Assembly (NCBI RefSeq): GCF_029906345.1
Contig: NZ_JARYGY010000009.1
Span: forward strand, 1 to 64,000
Direction of reading: 5' to 3'
DNA from: Aquimarina mycalae
GTDB taxonomy: Bacteria > Bacteroidota > Bacteroidia > Flavobacteriales > Flavobacteriaceae
DNA: 64,000 nt
Part shown: piece by piece, positions 53,943-63,377 of the stretch
Layout of the letters: the number at the start of each line of letters is the position of its first letter
Numbering within the stretch: position 1 is the stretch's first letter
The notes under the pieces: generated by a model
Told to the model about the DNA's origin: nothing
The model's database searches: none
The model's input: the letters and a program-made list of their open reading frames with translations, nothing else
Program-made: the position numbers and the translations under genes

Positions 53943-56900
53943 ATGGATACAAAATATATTATAGCATTTGATCAAGGAACAACAAGTACCAGAGCTATCA
54001 TTTTTGATAATAATGGTACTATTTGTGGTATATCTCAAAAAGAATTAACCCAACATTATCCTAAATCGGGATGGGTAGAGCATGATCCTCTTGAAATTTT
54101 TAAACATCAGCAAGAAGTTTTTGAAGAGGTACTATCTGAATCAAAATTATCCATTGATGAAATAGCTGGGATTGGTATTACCAATCAAAGAGAAACGACC
54201 GTTGTCTGGGATAAAAATACTGGAGAGCCCATTTATAACGCAATTGTTTGGTTAGACAAAAGAACATCAAAAATATGTGACCATTTAAAAGCCATGGATC
54301 TGGAAGATTATGTTTCTGAAAACACTGGGCTTGTGATTGATTCTTACTTTTCTGGCACAAAATTAAAATGGATACTGGATAATGTTAGTGGTGCAAGAGA
54401 AAAGGCAGAAAAAGGAGAACTACTATTCGGGACTATTGACACCTGGCTTATCTGGAAATTTACAAACGGAGCAAAGCATGTGACAGATCACTCTAATGCT
54501 TCCAGAACCTTATTGTACAATATTATAACACTGAAATGGGATGAAACATTATTAACGGCCCTAAATATCCCTAAGAGCATGCTTCCTAAAGTTCAACATT
54601 CTTCATCTGATTTTGGCAGTATTTCGTATCAAGGAAATGAAATCCCAATATATGGAGTTGCTGGTGATCAGCAAGCTTCCTTATTTGGACAAGGAGGTTA
54701 CAAAGCAGGAATTGCAAAAAACACATATGGAACAGGTTGTTTTCTGCTATTAAACACAGGAAAGAAAGCCTATCAATCCAAAAATGGTTTATTAACTACC
54801 TTATGCTGTAGTTTACCTGATGATAACATCAAATATGCTTTAGAAGGTAGTGTTTTTGTCGGTGGTGCATCAGTACAATGGTTGCGAGACAAGTTACAGG
54901 TAATCACCAAAGCATCAGAAACCGAACGTATCTGTGTTTCTACATCCTCTCCTGAAGATTTATATGTAGTTCCAGCTTTTGCAGGTTTGGGAGCACCTCA
55001 TTGGGACATGAATGCTAAAGGAGCGATTTACGGATTGACACTTGATTCTGGAAAAAACGAAATCATAAAAGCTACTGTAGATGCTTTAGCATATCAAACC
55101 CGAGATGTACTGGATGCCATGGTAGAAGACAGTGGTAAACTCATGAAAGAGCTTAAAGTAGATGGTGGAGCATCTGCTAATAATTATTTAATGCAATTTC
55201 AGGCAGACATCCTTAATGTAGAAGTAGATCGCCCTAAAATGTTAGAAGTAACAGCACTTGGAGCTGCACTCTTAGCAGGAATAAAAGCTGGGGTTTGGAC
55301 CAAAAAAGATATTTCAAAAATTAGAGTTATTGACACCAAATTCAAACCACAAATTACTGAACATCAGCGCAACAGAAAGTATAGCGGATGGCAAGAAGCT
55401 GTAGCACGCACAAAGACTGTAAACGCATCAATGCTTTCTGTTAAAGAAGAAGGACCAATTCGGTTTTCTATTTTAGATCGGGATAGACAATTACGGCGTG
55501 CTCAAATGACTAAATATGACCTAATCATTATTGGCGGCGGTGTTACTGGAGCAGGTATTGCATTAGATGCCGCATCCAGAGGACTAAAAGTATGCCTTGT
55601 AGAAAAAAATGATTTTGCGTCAGGAACAAGTAACAAATCCACAAAACTTATCCATGGTGGATTGCGATATCTAAAACAAATGGAAATTGCATTAGTTAAA
55701 GAATCTGGAAGCGAACGTGCTATGGTACATAAACTTGCTCCTCATCTGGTAGTTCCTGAGAAGATGTTATTGCCTCTTATTGAAGGAGGTACTTATGGCA
55801 AAATGATGACTGCTATTGGATTAAAAGTATATGATTTTTTAGCTAATGTAGAAGGAGATGATAAACGTAAGATGTTGAGTATAGAAGAAACTATCTATAA
55901 AGAACCTTTATTAAATAAGACCAAGCTTACTGGAGGTGGATATTATGCAGAATACAGAACTGATGATGCAAGACTTACTATAGAACTTCTAAAAAAGGCT
56001 GCATCTTACGGAGCAGATATTATCAGTTATTGCGAAATGACAACTTTTAATTACAATGAAGAAGGAAAAATAAAAAGTCTTGAATGTTTAGATCATAATT
56101 CTCAAAAAAGGTTTGTTATAAAATCCCGAAATTATGTTTCTGCAGCAGGTCCTTGGGTAGATTTGTTACGAGAAAAGGATCATTCTATGAATAGTAAGCA
56201 CTTACATCTAACCAAAGGAGTTCACATTGTATTTTCAAGAGAACGTTTCCCGCTTACACAATCTGTGTATTTTGATGTTCCTGATGGGAGAATGATTTTT
56301 GCTATCCCAAGAGGCAGAGCTACTTATGTAGGCACAACAGATACCAATTACAGCTCTAATTTAAATCGTGTAGTTGCAACCCAAGATGACGCCTCTTATC
56401 TATTGGATGCAGTAAATAACATGTTCCCTACTGTACACCTCACTCTAGAAGATATTGAATCTAATTGGGCTGGATTAAGGCCACTAATCCATGAAGATGG
56501 TAAAGATCCTTCTGAATTATCAAGAAAGGACGAAATTTTTATTTCTAAAACTGGATTGATCTCTATTGCTGGAGGCAAACTTACGGGATATCGTAAAATG
56601 GCGCAACGTGTTATTGATGCTGTCTTAAAAACCATGAGTAACAAAAAAAGAGAACAATTTTTAAAATCACATACTCAAACTATACCCTTAACAAGTGACC
56701 CTTTAAAAGATACACAGGAAGTAGATCAATACATGGAAGAAGTTACCCAACAACTTAAAGATATCGGTATACAGGATGAACATTATGGTTGGTACCTAGC
56801 AACTACCTATGGTAAACAGGCAAATGCTATTATCAATAAAGTGAACTATTTTTTAAATGATTCTATTGAAGAAAAGTTGATTAGATCAGAAGTATGGTAT

Positions 56901-57122
56901 GGAGTTCATCATGAGATGATTAATAGCTTAGCTGATTTTTTTGTACGAAGAACCGGAAGACTATACTTTGACATTAATAGTGTGCGCCAATATCGTTCTA
57001 TGGTTCAGGAAGATTTAATAAAGTATTTGGGTTGGGATGAACAACGTTTGGAAAAAGAAAACCAATATCTCGATTTGTTAGTACAAGATGCTTCTACATA
57101 TTATGAACATGAAATTGCGTAA
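53943..57122 (+). CDS. glpKD: Fused glycerol kinase and glycerol-3-phosphate dehydrogenase
   Basis: One uninterrupted frame of 1059 residues joins two full enzymes. Residues 1-490 are GlpK: ATP-phosphate loop FDQGTTSTR (9-17), TNQRETT, catalytic Asp242 in GVAGDQQASLFGQ, and YSGWQEAVAR (480-489), the usual GlpK C-terminus. A link of about 15 residues leads to GlpD: FSILDRDRQLRRAQ, FAD site YDLIIIGGGVTGAG (525-538), TSNKSTKLIHGGLRYLKQ, PRGRATYVGTTDT and a C-terminal helical domain to 1059. Expected reaction: glycerol plus ATP to glycerol-3-phosphate, then to dihydroxyacetone phosphate with electrons to quinone, on the inner face of the membrane. In-frame ATGs at residues 497 and 522 could allow a separate GlpD. 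No glpF is adjacent. Confidence 0.92.
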   Translation: MDTKYIIAFDQGTTSTRAIIFDNNGTICGISQKELTQHYPKSGWVEHDPLEIFKHQQEVFEEVLSESKLSIDEIAGIGITNQRETTVVWDKNTGEPIYNAIVWLDKRTSKICDHLKAMDLEDYVSENTGLVIDSYFSGTKLKWILDNVSGAREKAEKGELLFGTIDTWLIWKFTNGAKHVTDHSNASRTLLYNIITLKWDETLLTALNIPKSMLPKVQHSSSDFGSISYQGNEIPIYGVAGDQQASLFGQGGYKAGIAKNTYGTGCFLLLNTGKKAYQSKNGLLTTLCCSLPDDNIKYALEGSVFVGGASVQWLRDKLQVITKASETERICVSTSSPEDLYVVPAFAGLGAPHWDMNAKGAIYGLTLDSGKNEIIKATVDALAYQTRDVLDAMVEDSGKLMKELKVDGGASANNYLMQFQADILNVEVDRPKMLEVTALGAALLAGIKAGVWTKKDISKIRVIDTKFKPQITEHQRNRKYSGWQEAVARTKTVNASMLSVKEEGPIRFSILDRDRQLRRAQMTKYDLIIIGGGVTGAGIALDAASRGLKVCLVEKNDFASGTSNKSTKLIHGGLRYLKQMEIALVKESGSERAMVHKLAPHLVVPEKMLLPLIEGGTYGKMMTAIGLKVYDFLANVEGDDKRKMLSIEETIYKEPLLNKTKLTGGGYYAEYRTDDARLTIELLKKAASYGADIISYCEMTTFNYNEEGKIKSLECLDHNSQKRFVIKSRNYVSAAGPWVDLLREKDHSMNSKHLHLTKGVHIVFSRERFPLTQSVYFDVPDGRMIFAIPRGRATYVGTTDTNYSSNLNRVVATQDDASYLLDAVNNMFPTVHLTLEDIESNWAGLRPLIHEDGKDPSELSRKDEIFISKTGLISIAGGKLTGYRKMAQRVIDAVLKTMSNKKREQFLKSHTQTIPLTSDPLKDTQEVDQYMEEVTQQLKDIGIQDEHYGWYLATTYGKQANAIINKVNYFLNDSIEEKLIRSEVWYGVHHEMINSLADFFVRRTGRLYFDINSVRQYRSMVQEDLIKYLGWDEQRLEKENQYLDLLVQDASTYYEHEIA

Positions 57123-57247
57123 AATCAAGATTCTGAATCATTTGATTTTCTGACAATTACTTAAAACTTATTCTTTTATCTGTTTCCAGTTAAATCAGGT
57201 ATTATTAACTTTACAACCTTATACCAAGGAACTCTTAAAAAGTAAAA

Positions 57248-58264
57248 ATGAAAATATTAGTAACTGGCGGTTTAGGGTTTATAGGCTCACATACCGTAGT
57301 AGAATTACAAAATGAAGGATATGAGGTTGTTATTATAGATAACTGCTCTAACTCCTCTACCGATGTCCTAAAGGGTATTCATGGCATCACGGGACAACAA
57401 CCTATTTTTGAGCAATTTGATCTGAGAGAAAAAGATAAGGTTCAAGATTTTTTTAATCGTCATACGGATATTGAAGGCGTTATTCATTTTGCAGCATCAA
57501 AAGCGGTTGGTGAGAGTGTAGAAGAACCATTGCTTTATTATGAGAATAACATTAGTGTACTAATCTACATACTACAAGAACTGCAGAAAAAGAATAAAAC
57601 CAACTTTATTTTTAGCTCTTCTTGTACCGTATATGGGCAGGCAGATGAGTTACCTATTACAGAGAATGCTCCTGTAAAAGTTGCCGAATCTCCTTATGGA
57701 AATACAAAACAAATTGGAGAAGAAATTATTCGCGACACGTGCAAAGTACAATCCAATCTAAATGCGATTGCATTGCGATATTTTAATCCCATTGGTGCGC
57801 ACCCATCTGCAGAAATTGGTGAATTACCAATTGGGGTTCCTCAAAACCTGATTCCATTCATTACGCAAACTGCAATTGGCCTTAGAGAACAACTTTCTGT
57901 TTTTGGAGATGATTATCCTACTGAAGATGGTACTTGTATCAGGGACTATATTCATGTAGTAGATTTAGCAAAAGCTCACGTAGTAGCATTACAGCGTCTT
58001 CTTAATGGAAATAACTCATCCAATTATGAAGTATTCAATGTAGGAACTGGAACAGGAAGTTCTGTACTAGAAGTTATACAATCTTTTGAGAAAGTATCGA
58101 GTCGAAAATTAAATTACAAAATTGTTGAAAGAAGAGAAGGCGACATTACTGCCGCTTATGCGAATACAGATAAAGCTAATAATGAACTAGGTTGGAAATC
58201 AAAAAGTAGCCTGGATGAAGCATTATCATCTGCCTGGAAGTGGGAACAAAAGGTCAGAAACTAA
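57248..58264 (+). CDS. galE: UDP-glucose 4-epimerase
   Basis: GalE interconverts UDP-glucose and UDP-galactose for envelope sugars. The 338-residue short-chain dehydrogenase-like enzyme has NAD site TGGLGFIGSHT, the catalytic Ser/Thr in SSSCTVYG and YGNTK (YxxxK), and the RYFNPIGAHPSAEIGE signature. Standard length. It stands alone 126 bases after glpKD and ends before a long perfect palindrome. Confidence 0.95.
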   Translation: MKILVTGGLGFIGSHTVVELQNEGYEVVIIDNCSNSSTDVLKGIHGITGQQPIFEQFDLREKDKVQDFFNRHTDIEGVIHFAASKAVGESVEEPLLYYENNISVLIYILQELQKKNKTNFIFSSSCTVYGQADELPITENAPVKVAESPYGNTKQIGEEIIRDTCKVQSNLNAIALRYFNPIGAHPSAEIGELPIGVPQNLIPFITQTAIGLREQLSVFGDDYPTEDGTCIRDYIHVVDLAKAHVVALQRLLNGNNSSNYEVFNVGTGTGSSVLEVIQSFEKVSSRKLNYKIVERREGDITAAYANTDKANNELGWKSKSSLDEALSSAWKWEQKVRN

Positions 58265-58280
58265 ATAAAAACAACTTATT

Positions 58281-58328
58281 AAGCATAAAAAAAACCTGAA
58301 GAATATTCTTCAGGTTTTTTTTATGCTT
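58281..58328. terminator. Perfect 48-base palindromic bidirectional terminator
   Basis: Two exact 24-base arms (58281-58304, 58305-58328) with no spacer and eight T residues in either direction, between the converging galE and PPIase genes. Confidence 0.9.
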
Positions 58329-58354
58329 TTCTGAAATAATACTACCTAATTACA

Positions 58355-60430
58355 TTAGTAGAAATTACCTCTTTTATCTTCTATTTCGGCTGCTTCTTTA
58401 AGCGCATTAAACACTCTAGAATTTACTGCGCCAGCTTGCGTTTTAGAACCTTGCGCCGCATAGCTTTTATACGATTCTAAACCATCTGCTGCCGTATTCT
58501 TTACTACTTCGATAACATACACTCCATTATTACCTACAATAGCTTCAGAGATCTTACCGTTTTCTAATGCAAATGCTGCACCAACCACTTTAGGCTCAGT
58601 TCCTGCACCTGCAATAGTAGGTGTTTTCATATTTAACGCAGATGCTGCTTTAACAGTTTGAGATTGATTCTTTGCAATATCCTCTAGCGTACTTCCAGCT
58701 ATTTTATTTTTAAGTATTGCTGCTTTCTTTTCTTTAATCAGAATTGGTTTTACAGAAAGGCTAGCATCTGCAACTTTCTGTGTTCCTTTGGAAGCCTTTG
58801 CAGTTAATTGCACAACAGCATATCCATCAGCAACTTCAAAACGTTTTACATCTCCAACCTTAGAATCTTCATTAAAAGCCCATTGTACGATAGCTCTCTG
58901 AGAACCTAAACCAGTAACATTTTCTGCTAATTCGCTAATCTTGTTTACTGGACGTACAACGTACTCATTCTCTTTTGCTTTTTCAGCAAAATCAGCATCT
59001 TTTGTAGCAATCTGAAATTTCGTAGTCTCGGTAAAAATTGTATTTATCGTTTTTTCACTTGCTTCAATTTCTTGAGCAACAGTAGCTACTTTTATTGCCT
59101 TTTGCTCATTCTTTTGATCTTCGATTGTGATTACGTGATATCCAAAAGCAGTCTCAACTACTCCCATATCTCCTGTTTTGTTATCCACACAAAAATCATT
59201 AAAGGCAGGAACCATTCTTCCTGGAGCAAAATATCCTAAATCACCTCCTTTTTCATTGTTAGATTTATCTGCAGAAAAATCTTTCGCCAATGTTAAAAAC
59301 TTAGTTTTATCCGCTTTAACTACATTAAGTATACTATCCGCAAGTACTTTTGCTTCTTCTTTTGTACGTTCTGTATCTCCTGCAGTTCCTAATCCTTTCC
59401 AAGAAACAAGAATATGACTTGCTTTTAGAGAATCAGGTAATTGTCTTTGACCAATTACTTTAGATATTTTGATGTATTGTCCATCTCTATATGGGCCAAA
59501 AACTTCTCCTACAGGAACATTATATAATGTATCTGCAACAGATGTTGGCAAATCTTTTTTAAACACAAAACGGTCATTGTATTTTAAAGCAGATTTTTGA
59601 TCTACATTCACAAATTCTTCAGCATTTTCAGCAGTTTTAAATGCCGCTACCGCTTTAGTAACTTCTGCCATTAGTTCGTCTTCGTCTTCTTTACTTGGTT
59701 CTTCTTTAAAGAATACATAACGCAAGTTTCTTGAAGCTTCAGCCTTATATAATTCTGGATGTTTATCAACATATGCCTGGATCTCTGCATCGGATACAGT
59801 TACTTCAGTATCTTCAATTCCAGCAAACGGAAGTTGAACATATTTTATATCCACTACATCATTCTCCATTTTATAAGCCAGCTCACCTTCTTTAAGCGTA
59901 ACACCTACTCCAGCTTTGATCATATTCAAATATGTTTTCTCCAAAGCATTTTTACCTAAAGAAATCTTATAATCCTTCCATTGTTGATAAGCTACTGGAT
60001 TTCCTTTAATACTAGCAACATATTCATTCATCTTTGCCTTATCAAAAACTCCTGCTTCATTTAGGAAAGTTGGGTTACTCGCTAATCCTTCTTCTAATAG
60101 TTCGTTTACTTCATCTGCACCTGCTCTAATTCCTAATTCTTCGAATTGCTCATTAAAAACTATTTGTCTCACTTCCTGATTCCAAACATAGTTTACAGCT
60201 TGAATACTAGATCCATTTGGTCCAAAATTTCTTGACGCTGCTTCAACTTTTCTTGCAAAATCAGTTCTGTCAATATCTTTCCCATTTATAGTAGCAATAG
60301 TATTTGCTGCTTTTTGAGAAATAGCTCCTCCATTCCTAATCAAATCCGCTAATACAAACGAGAAAAGCGCTAATGCGATAATCACAATTAAGAAAACGGA
60401 TCGTTGTCTGATTTTATTTAAAACTGCCAT
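58355..60430 (-). CDS. PpiD/SurA-type periplasmic peptidylprolyl isomerase
   Basis: The 691-residue protein is anchored by one N-terminal helix (about 12-30, SVFLIVIIALALFSFVLADL), has a SurA-N-like chaperone region (35-300), and a parvulin domain at about 340-445 (LKASHILVSWKGLG, GGDLGYFAPGRMVPAF, VVETAFGYHVITI). A second, degenerate parvulin-like segment follows. It assists outer-membrane protein folding. Last gene of the cluster from 64000 down; a T/A-rich gap of 149 bases separates it from the YhhN gene. Confidence 0.9.
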   Translation of the reverse strand: MAVLNKIRQRSVFLIVIIALALFSFVLADLIRNGGAISQKAANTIATINGKDIDRTDFARKVEAASRNFGPNGSSIQAVNYVWNQEVRQIVFNEQFEELGIRAGADEVNELLEEGLASNPTFLNEAGVFDKAKMNEYVASIKGNPVAYQQWKDYKISLGKNALEKTYLNMIKAGVGVTLKEGELAYKMENDVVDIKYVQLPFAGIEDTEVTVSDAEIQAYVDKHPELYKAEASRNLRYVFFKEEPSKEDEDELMAEVTKAVAAFKTAENAEEFVNVDQKSALKYNDRFVFKKDLPTSVADTLYNVPVGEVFGPYRDGQYIKISKVIGQRQLPDSLKASHILVSWKGLGTAGDTERTKEEAKVLADSILNVVKADKTKFLTLAKDFSADKSNNEKGGDLGYFAPGRMVPAFNDFCVDNKTGDMGVVETAFGYHVITIEDQKNEQKAIKVATVAQEIEASEKTINTIFTETTKFQIATKDADFAEKAKENEYVVRPVNKISELAENVTGLGSQRAIVQWAFNEDSKVGDVKRFEVADGYAVVQLTAKASKGTQKVADASLSVKPILIKEKKAAILKNKIAGSTLEDIAKNQSQTVKAASALNMKTPTIAGAGTEPKVVGAAFALENGKISEAIVGNNGVYVIEVVKNTAADGLESYKSYAAQGSKTQAGAVNSRVFNALKEAAEIEDKRGNFY

Positions 60431-60579
60431 TGTTAGTATAATTTATTCAAATATAGTGGGCGAAAATACCATTTTATTAGAATATTACCAATTAAAGAAG
60501 GAAAGTCTTTACAACTTTTTTTGCTTTTTATTTCTACGCATATTCTGGATCGTTTTTACAATGGTATAACTATTAAATT

Positions 60580-61278
60580 TTACACCTTATCTCCTTGATT
60601 TAAAACACCATATACTATTAGCAATTGTGCTATCGCATATGTACTCATTATCAAAATATTTCCCAGATACAATGGTTTGTAAAACATATTAATTGCTAAC
60701 AAACTATCTGAAAGCATAAAAAACAACGACCCTACAAAAACAAGCTGATAACTATGTACAGAAACCTTTCCCTCTCTGAGGTATGACATATTGGACATGG
60801 TTAAAATAACTATCATGTATATTATTACAGGAATAAGGAGTTCTGCTAATCCATCTTTTAAATAAAAAAACAACAAAACTCCATAACACAAAGTTATTAT
60901 CAGGAATATCAAATTTCTTTTATTAGGATTTCTTTTTTTCGCAAAAACCAATACATACAACACATGTGCACTTAAAAACGAAACGAGTCCTCCTATAAAA
61001 AACAACGAATGAATTTTATCAAATAACAAAAGAATATCTCCTAATAACGAAAAGAACAATGCTAATACCATCAATCTAAACACCTCCTTTTTCAATTTTG
61101 AACGGTTCAGTATCAAAAAAACAATTAACGATCCTATTACTGAAGGTTTTGTAATGTACCTAAGTAAACCTAATTCTTCTATACTACCGCAAATAAGATC
61201 AAGGATCAAAATTGCAGTATAACACATAACAAAATAAATTACATTTGTACGAAGGCCTGTTTTTAGATTCATTAGCAT
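60580..61278 (-). CDS. YhhN/TMEM86-family membrane protein (lysoplasmalogenase-like)
   Basis: The 232 residues make about eight membrane helices. Family signatures are the KPSVIGSL start of helix 2, FSLLGDILLLF (acidic Asp) and FLSAHVLYVLVF, with a distal MLSDSLLAIN. Eukaryotic relatives hydrolyse the vinyl-ether bond of lysoplasmalogens; bacterial function is unproved. Start at ATG 61278 or third codon. The gap to the CNNM gene is 69 bases on the same strand. Confidence 0.82.
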   Translation of the reverse strand: MLMNLKTGLRTNVIYFVMCYTAILILDLICGSIEELGLLRYITKPSVIGSLIVFLILNRSKLKKEVFRLMVLALFFSLLGDILLLFDKIHSLFFIGGLVSFLSAHVLYVLVFAKKRNPNKRNLIFLIITLCYGVLLFFYLKDGLAELLIPVIIYMIVILTMSNMSYLREGKVSVHSYQLVFVGSLFFMLSDSLLAINMFYKPLYLGNILIMSTYAIAQLLIVYGVLNQGDKV

Positions 61279-61347
61279 ATCTGATTAACTTTTTAGAAGA
61301 ACAAGTTAATCAATAATTCTATTCTAAAAATTATTGAAATTACATCA

Positions 61348-62616
61348 TCAAGCTTCTGAAATTACGGTAAGCTCTACAATTTCAATCTTAGTATTAGAAG
61401 TTTCTATGATATTAATAGTAAATGAATTAATATCAAAAACATCGCCTTGTTCTGGAATCTCCTCTGTATGGTTGACTATCATTCCTCCAAGGGTTTCATA
61501 ATATTCACTTTCTGGAAGATTTAATTTATACGTTTCGTTTATATAATCTACTTCCATTCTTGCCGAAAAACGGTAATGATTTTCTCCTATTTTATCTTCA
61601 ATAAGATCTATTGAATCATGCTCATCCTCAATTTCCCCGAAAAGCTCTTCTACAATATCTTCTACAGTAATAATTCCACTTGTACCTCCATATTCATCAA
61701 GAACTACCGCTATACTTTTATGTTTTTTAGTCAATAGATCCAGTACATCTTTTACATACATGGTTTCTGGAACAAAAACCACTGGAAGCAATATAGATCG
61801 TATTGATTTTGGTTTTTTGAATAATTCAAAAGAGTGTACATACCCAATAATATCATCAATGGTTCCTTTATATACTAATATCTTAGATAATCCTGTATCA
61901 ATAAAAAGTTGACTCACTTCTTCGAGGGATTGTGATTTTTCTATAGCGATTATTTCGGTACGAGGAATCATAACCTCTCTTGATTTTACATCTGAAAAAT
62001 CCAACGCATTCTGAAAAATCTGAATTTCACTATCAATTTCATCATGTTCTTCTACCGTTTCCATCTGTTCATTTATATAATCTCCTAATTCGGTTTTCGA
62101 AAAAGCCAATTGAACTTCATCTCCATCTGTTTTTAGAAATCTCTTAAGTACAAAATCAGATATCCAAATGACAAAAAGAGAAATTGGCCAAAATATGATA
62201 TAAAAAACATATGCTGGAAACGAAAAAAACTTTAGAAGTGTATTAGCGTACACCTGAAAAAATACTTTAGGAAGAAACTCGGCAGTAAGTAATATGACTA
62301 ATGTAGAAATAATAGTACGAAATAATAAATTAATACTACCTGCCATATTAGGGTAGTATCCCTCTAAAACCCCAACTAATAAATCACCCATATAAAATCC
62401 ATACACAACTAGGGCAATATTATTACCTACCAGCATAGTCGCAATAAATTTTGATGGTTTTTTGGTTAATCTTGAAAGAATGTTAGCAAGAAATCCTCCC
62501 TGCTTTTTTTCTATTTCGATATGAATTTTGTTAGAAGAAATATATGCGATTTCCATACCCGAAAAAAACGCAGAAAGAATTACAGAAAGTACAATTACTA
62601 GAATGTGTAACTCCAT
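61348..62616 (-). CDS. CNNM/CorC-type (hemolysin family) membrane protein with CBS pair
   Basis: The 422 residues have a DUF21/CNNM membrane domain (about 1-190, starting SVILSAFFSGMEIAYISSNK), two CBS motifs (about 205-330; VMIPRTEIIAIEK and VVLDEYGGTSGIITVEDIVEELFG) and a CorC_HlyC C-terminal domain (345-420). Relatives act in magnesium or cobalt export. It is related to, but not identifiable as, GldE. Its ATG overlaps the stop of the preceding small gene by one base. Confidence 0.88.
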   Translation of the reverse strand: MELHILVIVLSVILSAFFSGMEIAYISSNKIHIEIEKKQGGFLANILSRLTKKPSKFIATMLVGNNIALVVYGFYMGDLLVGVLEGYYPNMAGSINLLFRTIISTLVILLTAEFLPKVFFQVYANTLLKFFSFPAYVFYIIFWPISLFVIWISDFVLKRFLKTDGDEVQLAFSKTELGDYINEQMETVEEHDEIDSEIQIFQNALDFSDVKSREVMIPRTEIIAIEKSQSLEEVSQLFIDTGLSKILVYKGTIDDIIGYVHSFELFKKPKSIRSILLPVVFVPETMYVKDVLDLLTKKHKSIAVVLDEYGGTSGIITVEDIVEELFGEIEDEHDSIDLIEDKIGENHYRFSARMEVDYINETYKLNLPESEYYETLGGMIVNHTEEIPEQGDVFDINSFTINIIETSNTKIEIVELTVISEA

Positions 62617-62813
62617 TAACTATCCTTATTATTGGCATTAAATCTTTTCCGAAAATTTCTTTTGAAGAAAAACATAAAAATCGCTACTCCTGCAAAACAC
62701 AAGTATAAAATACTTCGGCTATCCTGCTTACCCCATTCTTCATACGCCTGATATATGAAGAAACACATAATTGCTAGATAAGCAAACTCAAAAAATTTAA
62801 AAATTTTCATCAT
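62616..62813 (-). CDS. Small two-helix membrane protein
   Basis: A 65-residue protein with two probable helices (about 8-22 and 34-52) and a basic C-terminal tail (KRNFRKRFNANN). Its stop overlaps the start of the CNNM gene, and it begins 6 bases after lptC, so it is certainly within the operon. Function is not recognised. Confidence 0.7.
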   Translation of the reverse strand: MMKIFKFFEFAYLAIMCFFIYQAYEEWGKQDSRSILYLCFAGVAIFMFFFKRNFRKRFNANNKDS

Positions 62814-62819
62814 ATAAAA

Positions 62820-63377
62820 TTATTCCTCGATGAACATTATTCCTTCATTTACCCGAGAATTCAATATAGTAAAATCCTGATTAGCATCAAAACCATCTGC
62901 ATCATTTACCGTCCCATCTGGAAGATAACTTTTATAGGGTTGATCGGTAAACACCCAATTTATACTCTGATCCCAATATAATTGTTTAGCCATCAGATGG
63001 GTACTATCTGCAGTCTTTATATCTACATCACCTCTCATATCAATAAGCCCTGTTTGTTTATAATAGATTGCATAATTGGATTTAACCACACTTACCTTAC
63101 CGTCTTTATCAATGATATCAAGAACAATTCCTTCTGGAAATTCCTGATACCCAAAAGTCTTATTGGTAAAATCCAAAACTTTAGAAGTTTTAAGAATTGC
63201 AGTAAGTCTTCCAGAGTCAGTATATTTTAAGTTGATTTCATAACCTTCTGCAATAGGAGCGTCTTCCAAAACACCATAATTATCTGTTTTCGAGCTATTT
63301 GATTGACATGAAAAAAACAATGTCACAGCAAATACTGTGACAAAGTTTAATAATATATGTATATTCTTTTTTTGCAT
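62820..63377 (-). CDS. lptC: LPS-export protein LptC
   Basis: LptC receives LPS from LptBFG and passes it to the LptA bridge. The 185 residues have a lipoprotein-like signal (VFAVTLFFSC, Cys24), in contrast to the membrane helix of E. coli LptC, and a beta-jellyroll with YAIYYKQTGLIDMRGDVDI and MAKQLYWDQSINWVFTD typical of the family. Stop and start with the TPR gene share a base. lptE is at 34824 in this window. Confidence 0.85.
   Translation of the reverse strand: MQKKNIHILLNFVTVFAVTLFFSCQSNSSKTDNYGVLEDAPIAEGYEINLKYTDSGRLTAILKTSKVLDFTNKTFGYQEFPEGIVLDIIDKDGKVSVVKSNYAIYYKQTGLIDMRGDVDIKTADSTHLMAKQLYWDQSINWVFTDQPYKSYLPDGTVNDADGFDANQDFTILNSRVNEGIMFIEE

Noticed and set aside
61348..62616. Assignment of the CNNM/CBS gene as gldE
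   Set aside because: Domain order is shared with many CorC-type proteins and the usual gldE neighbours are absent.
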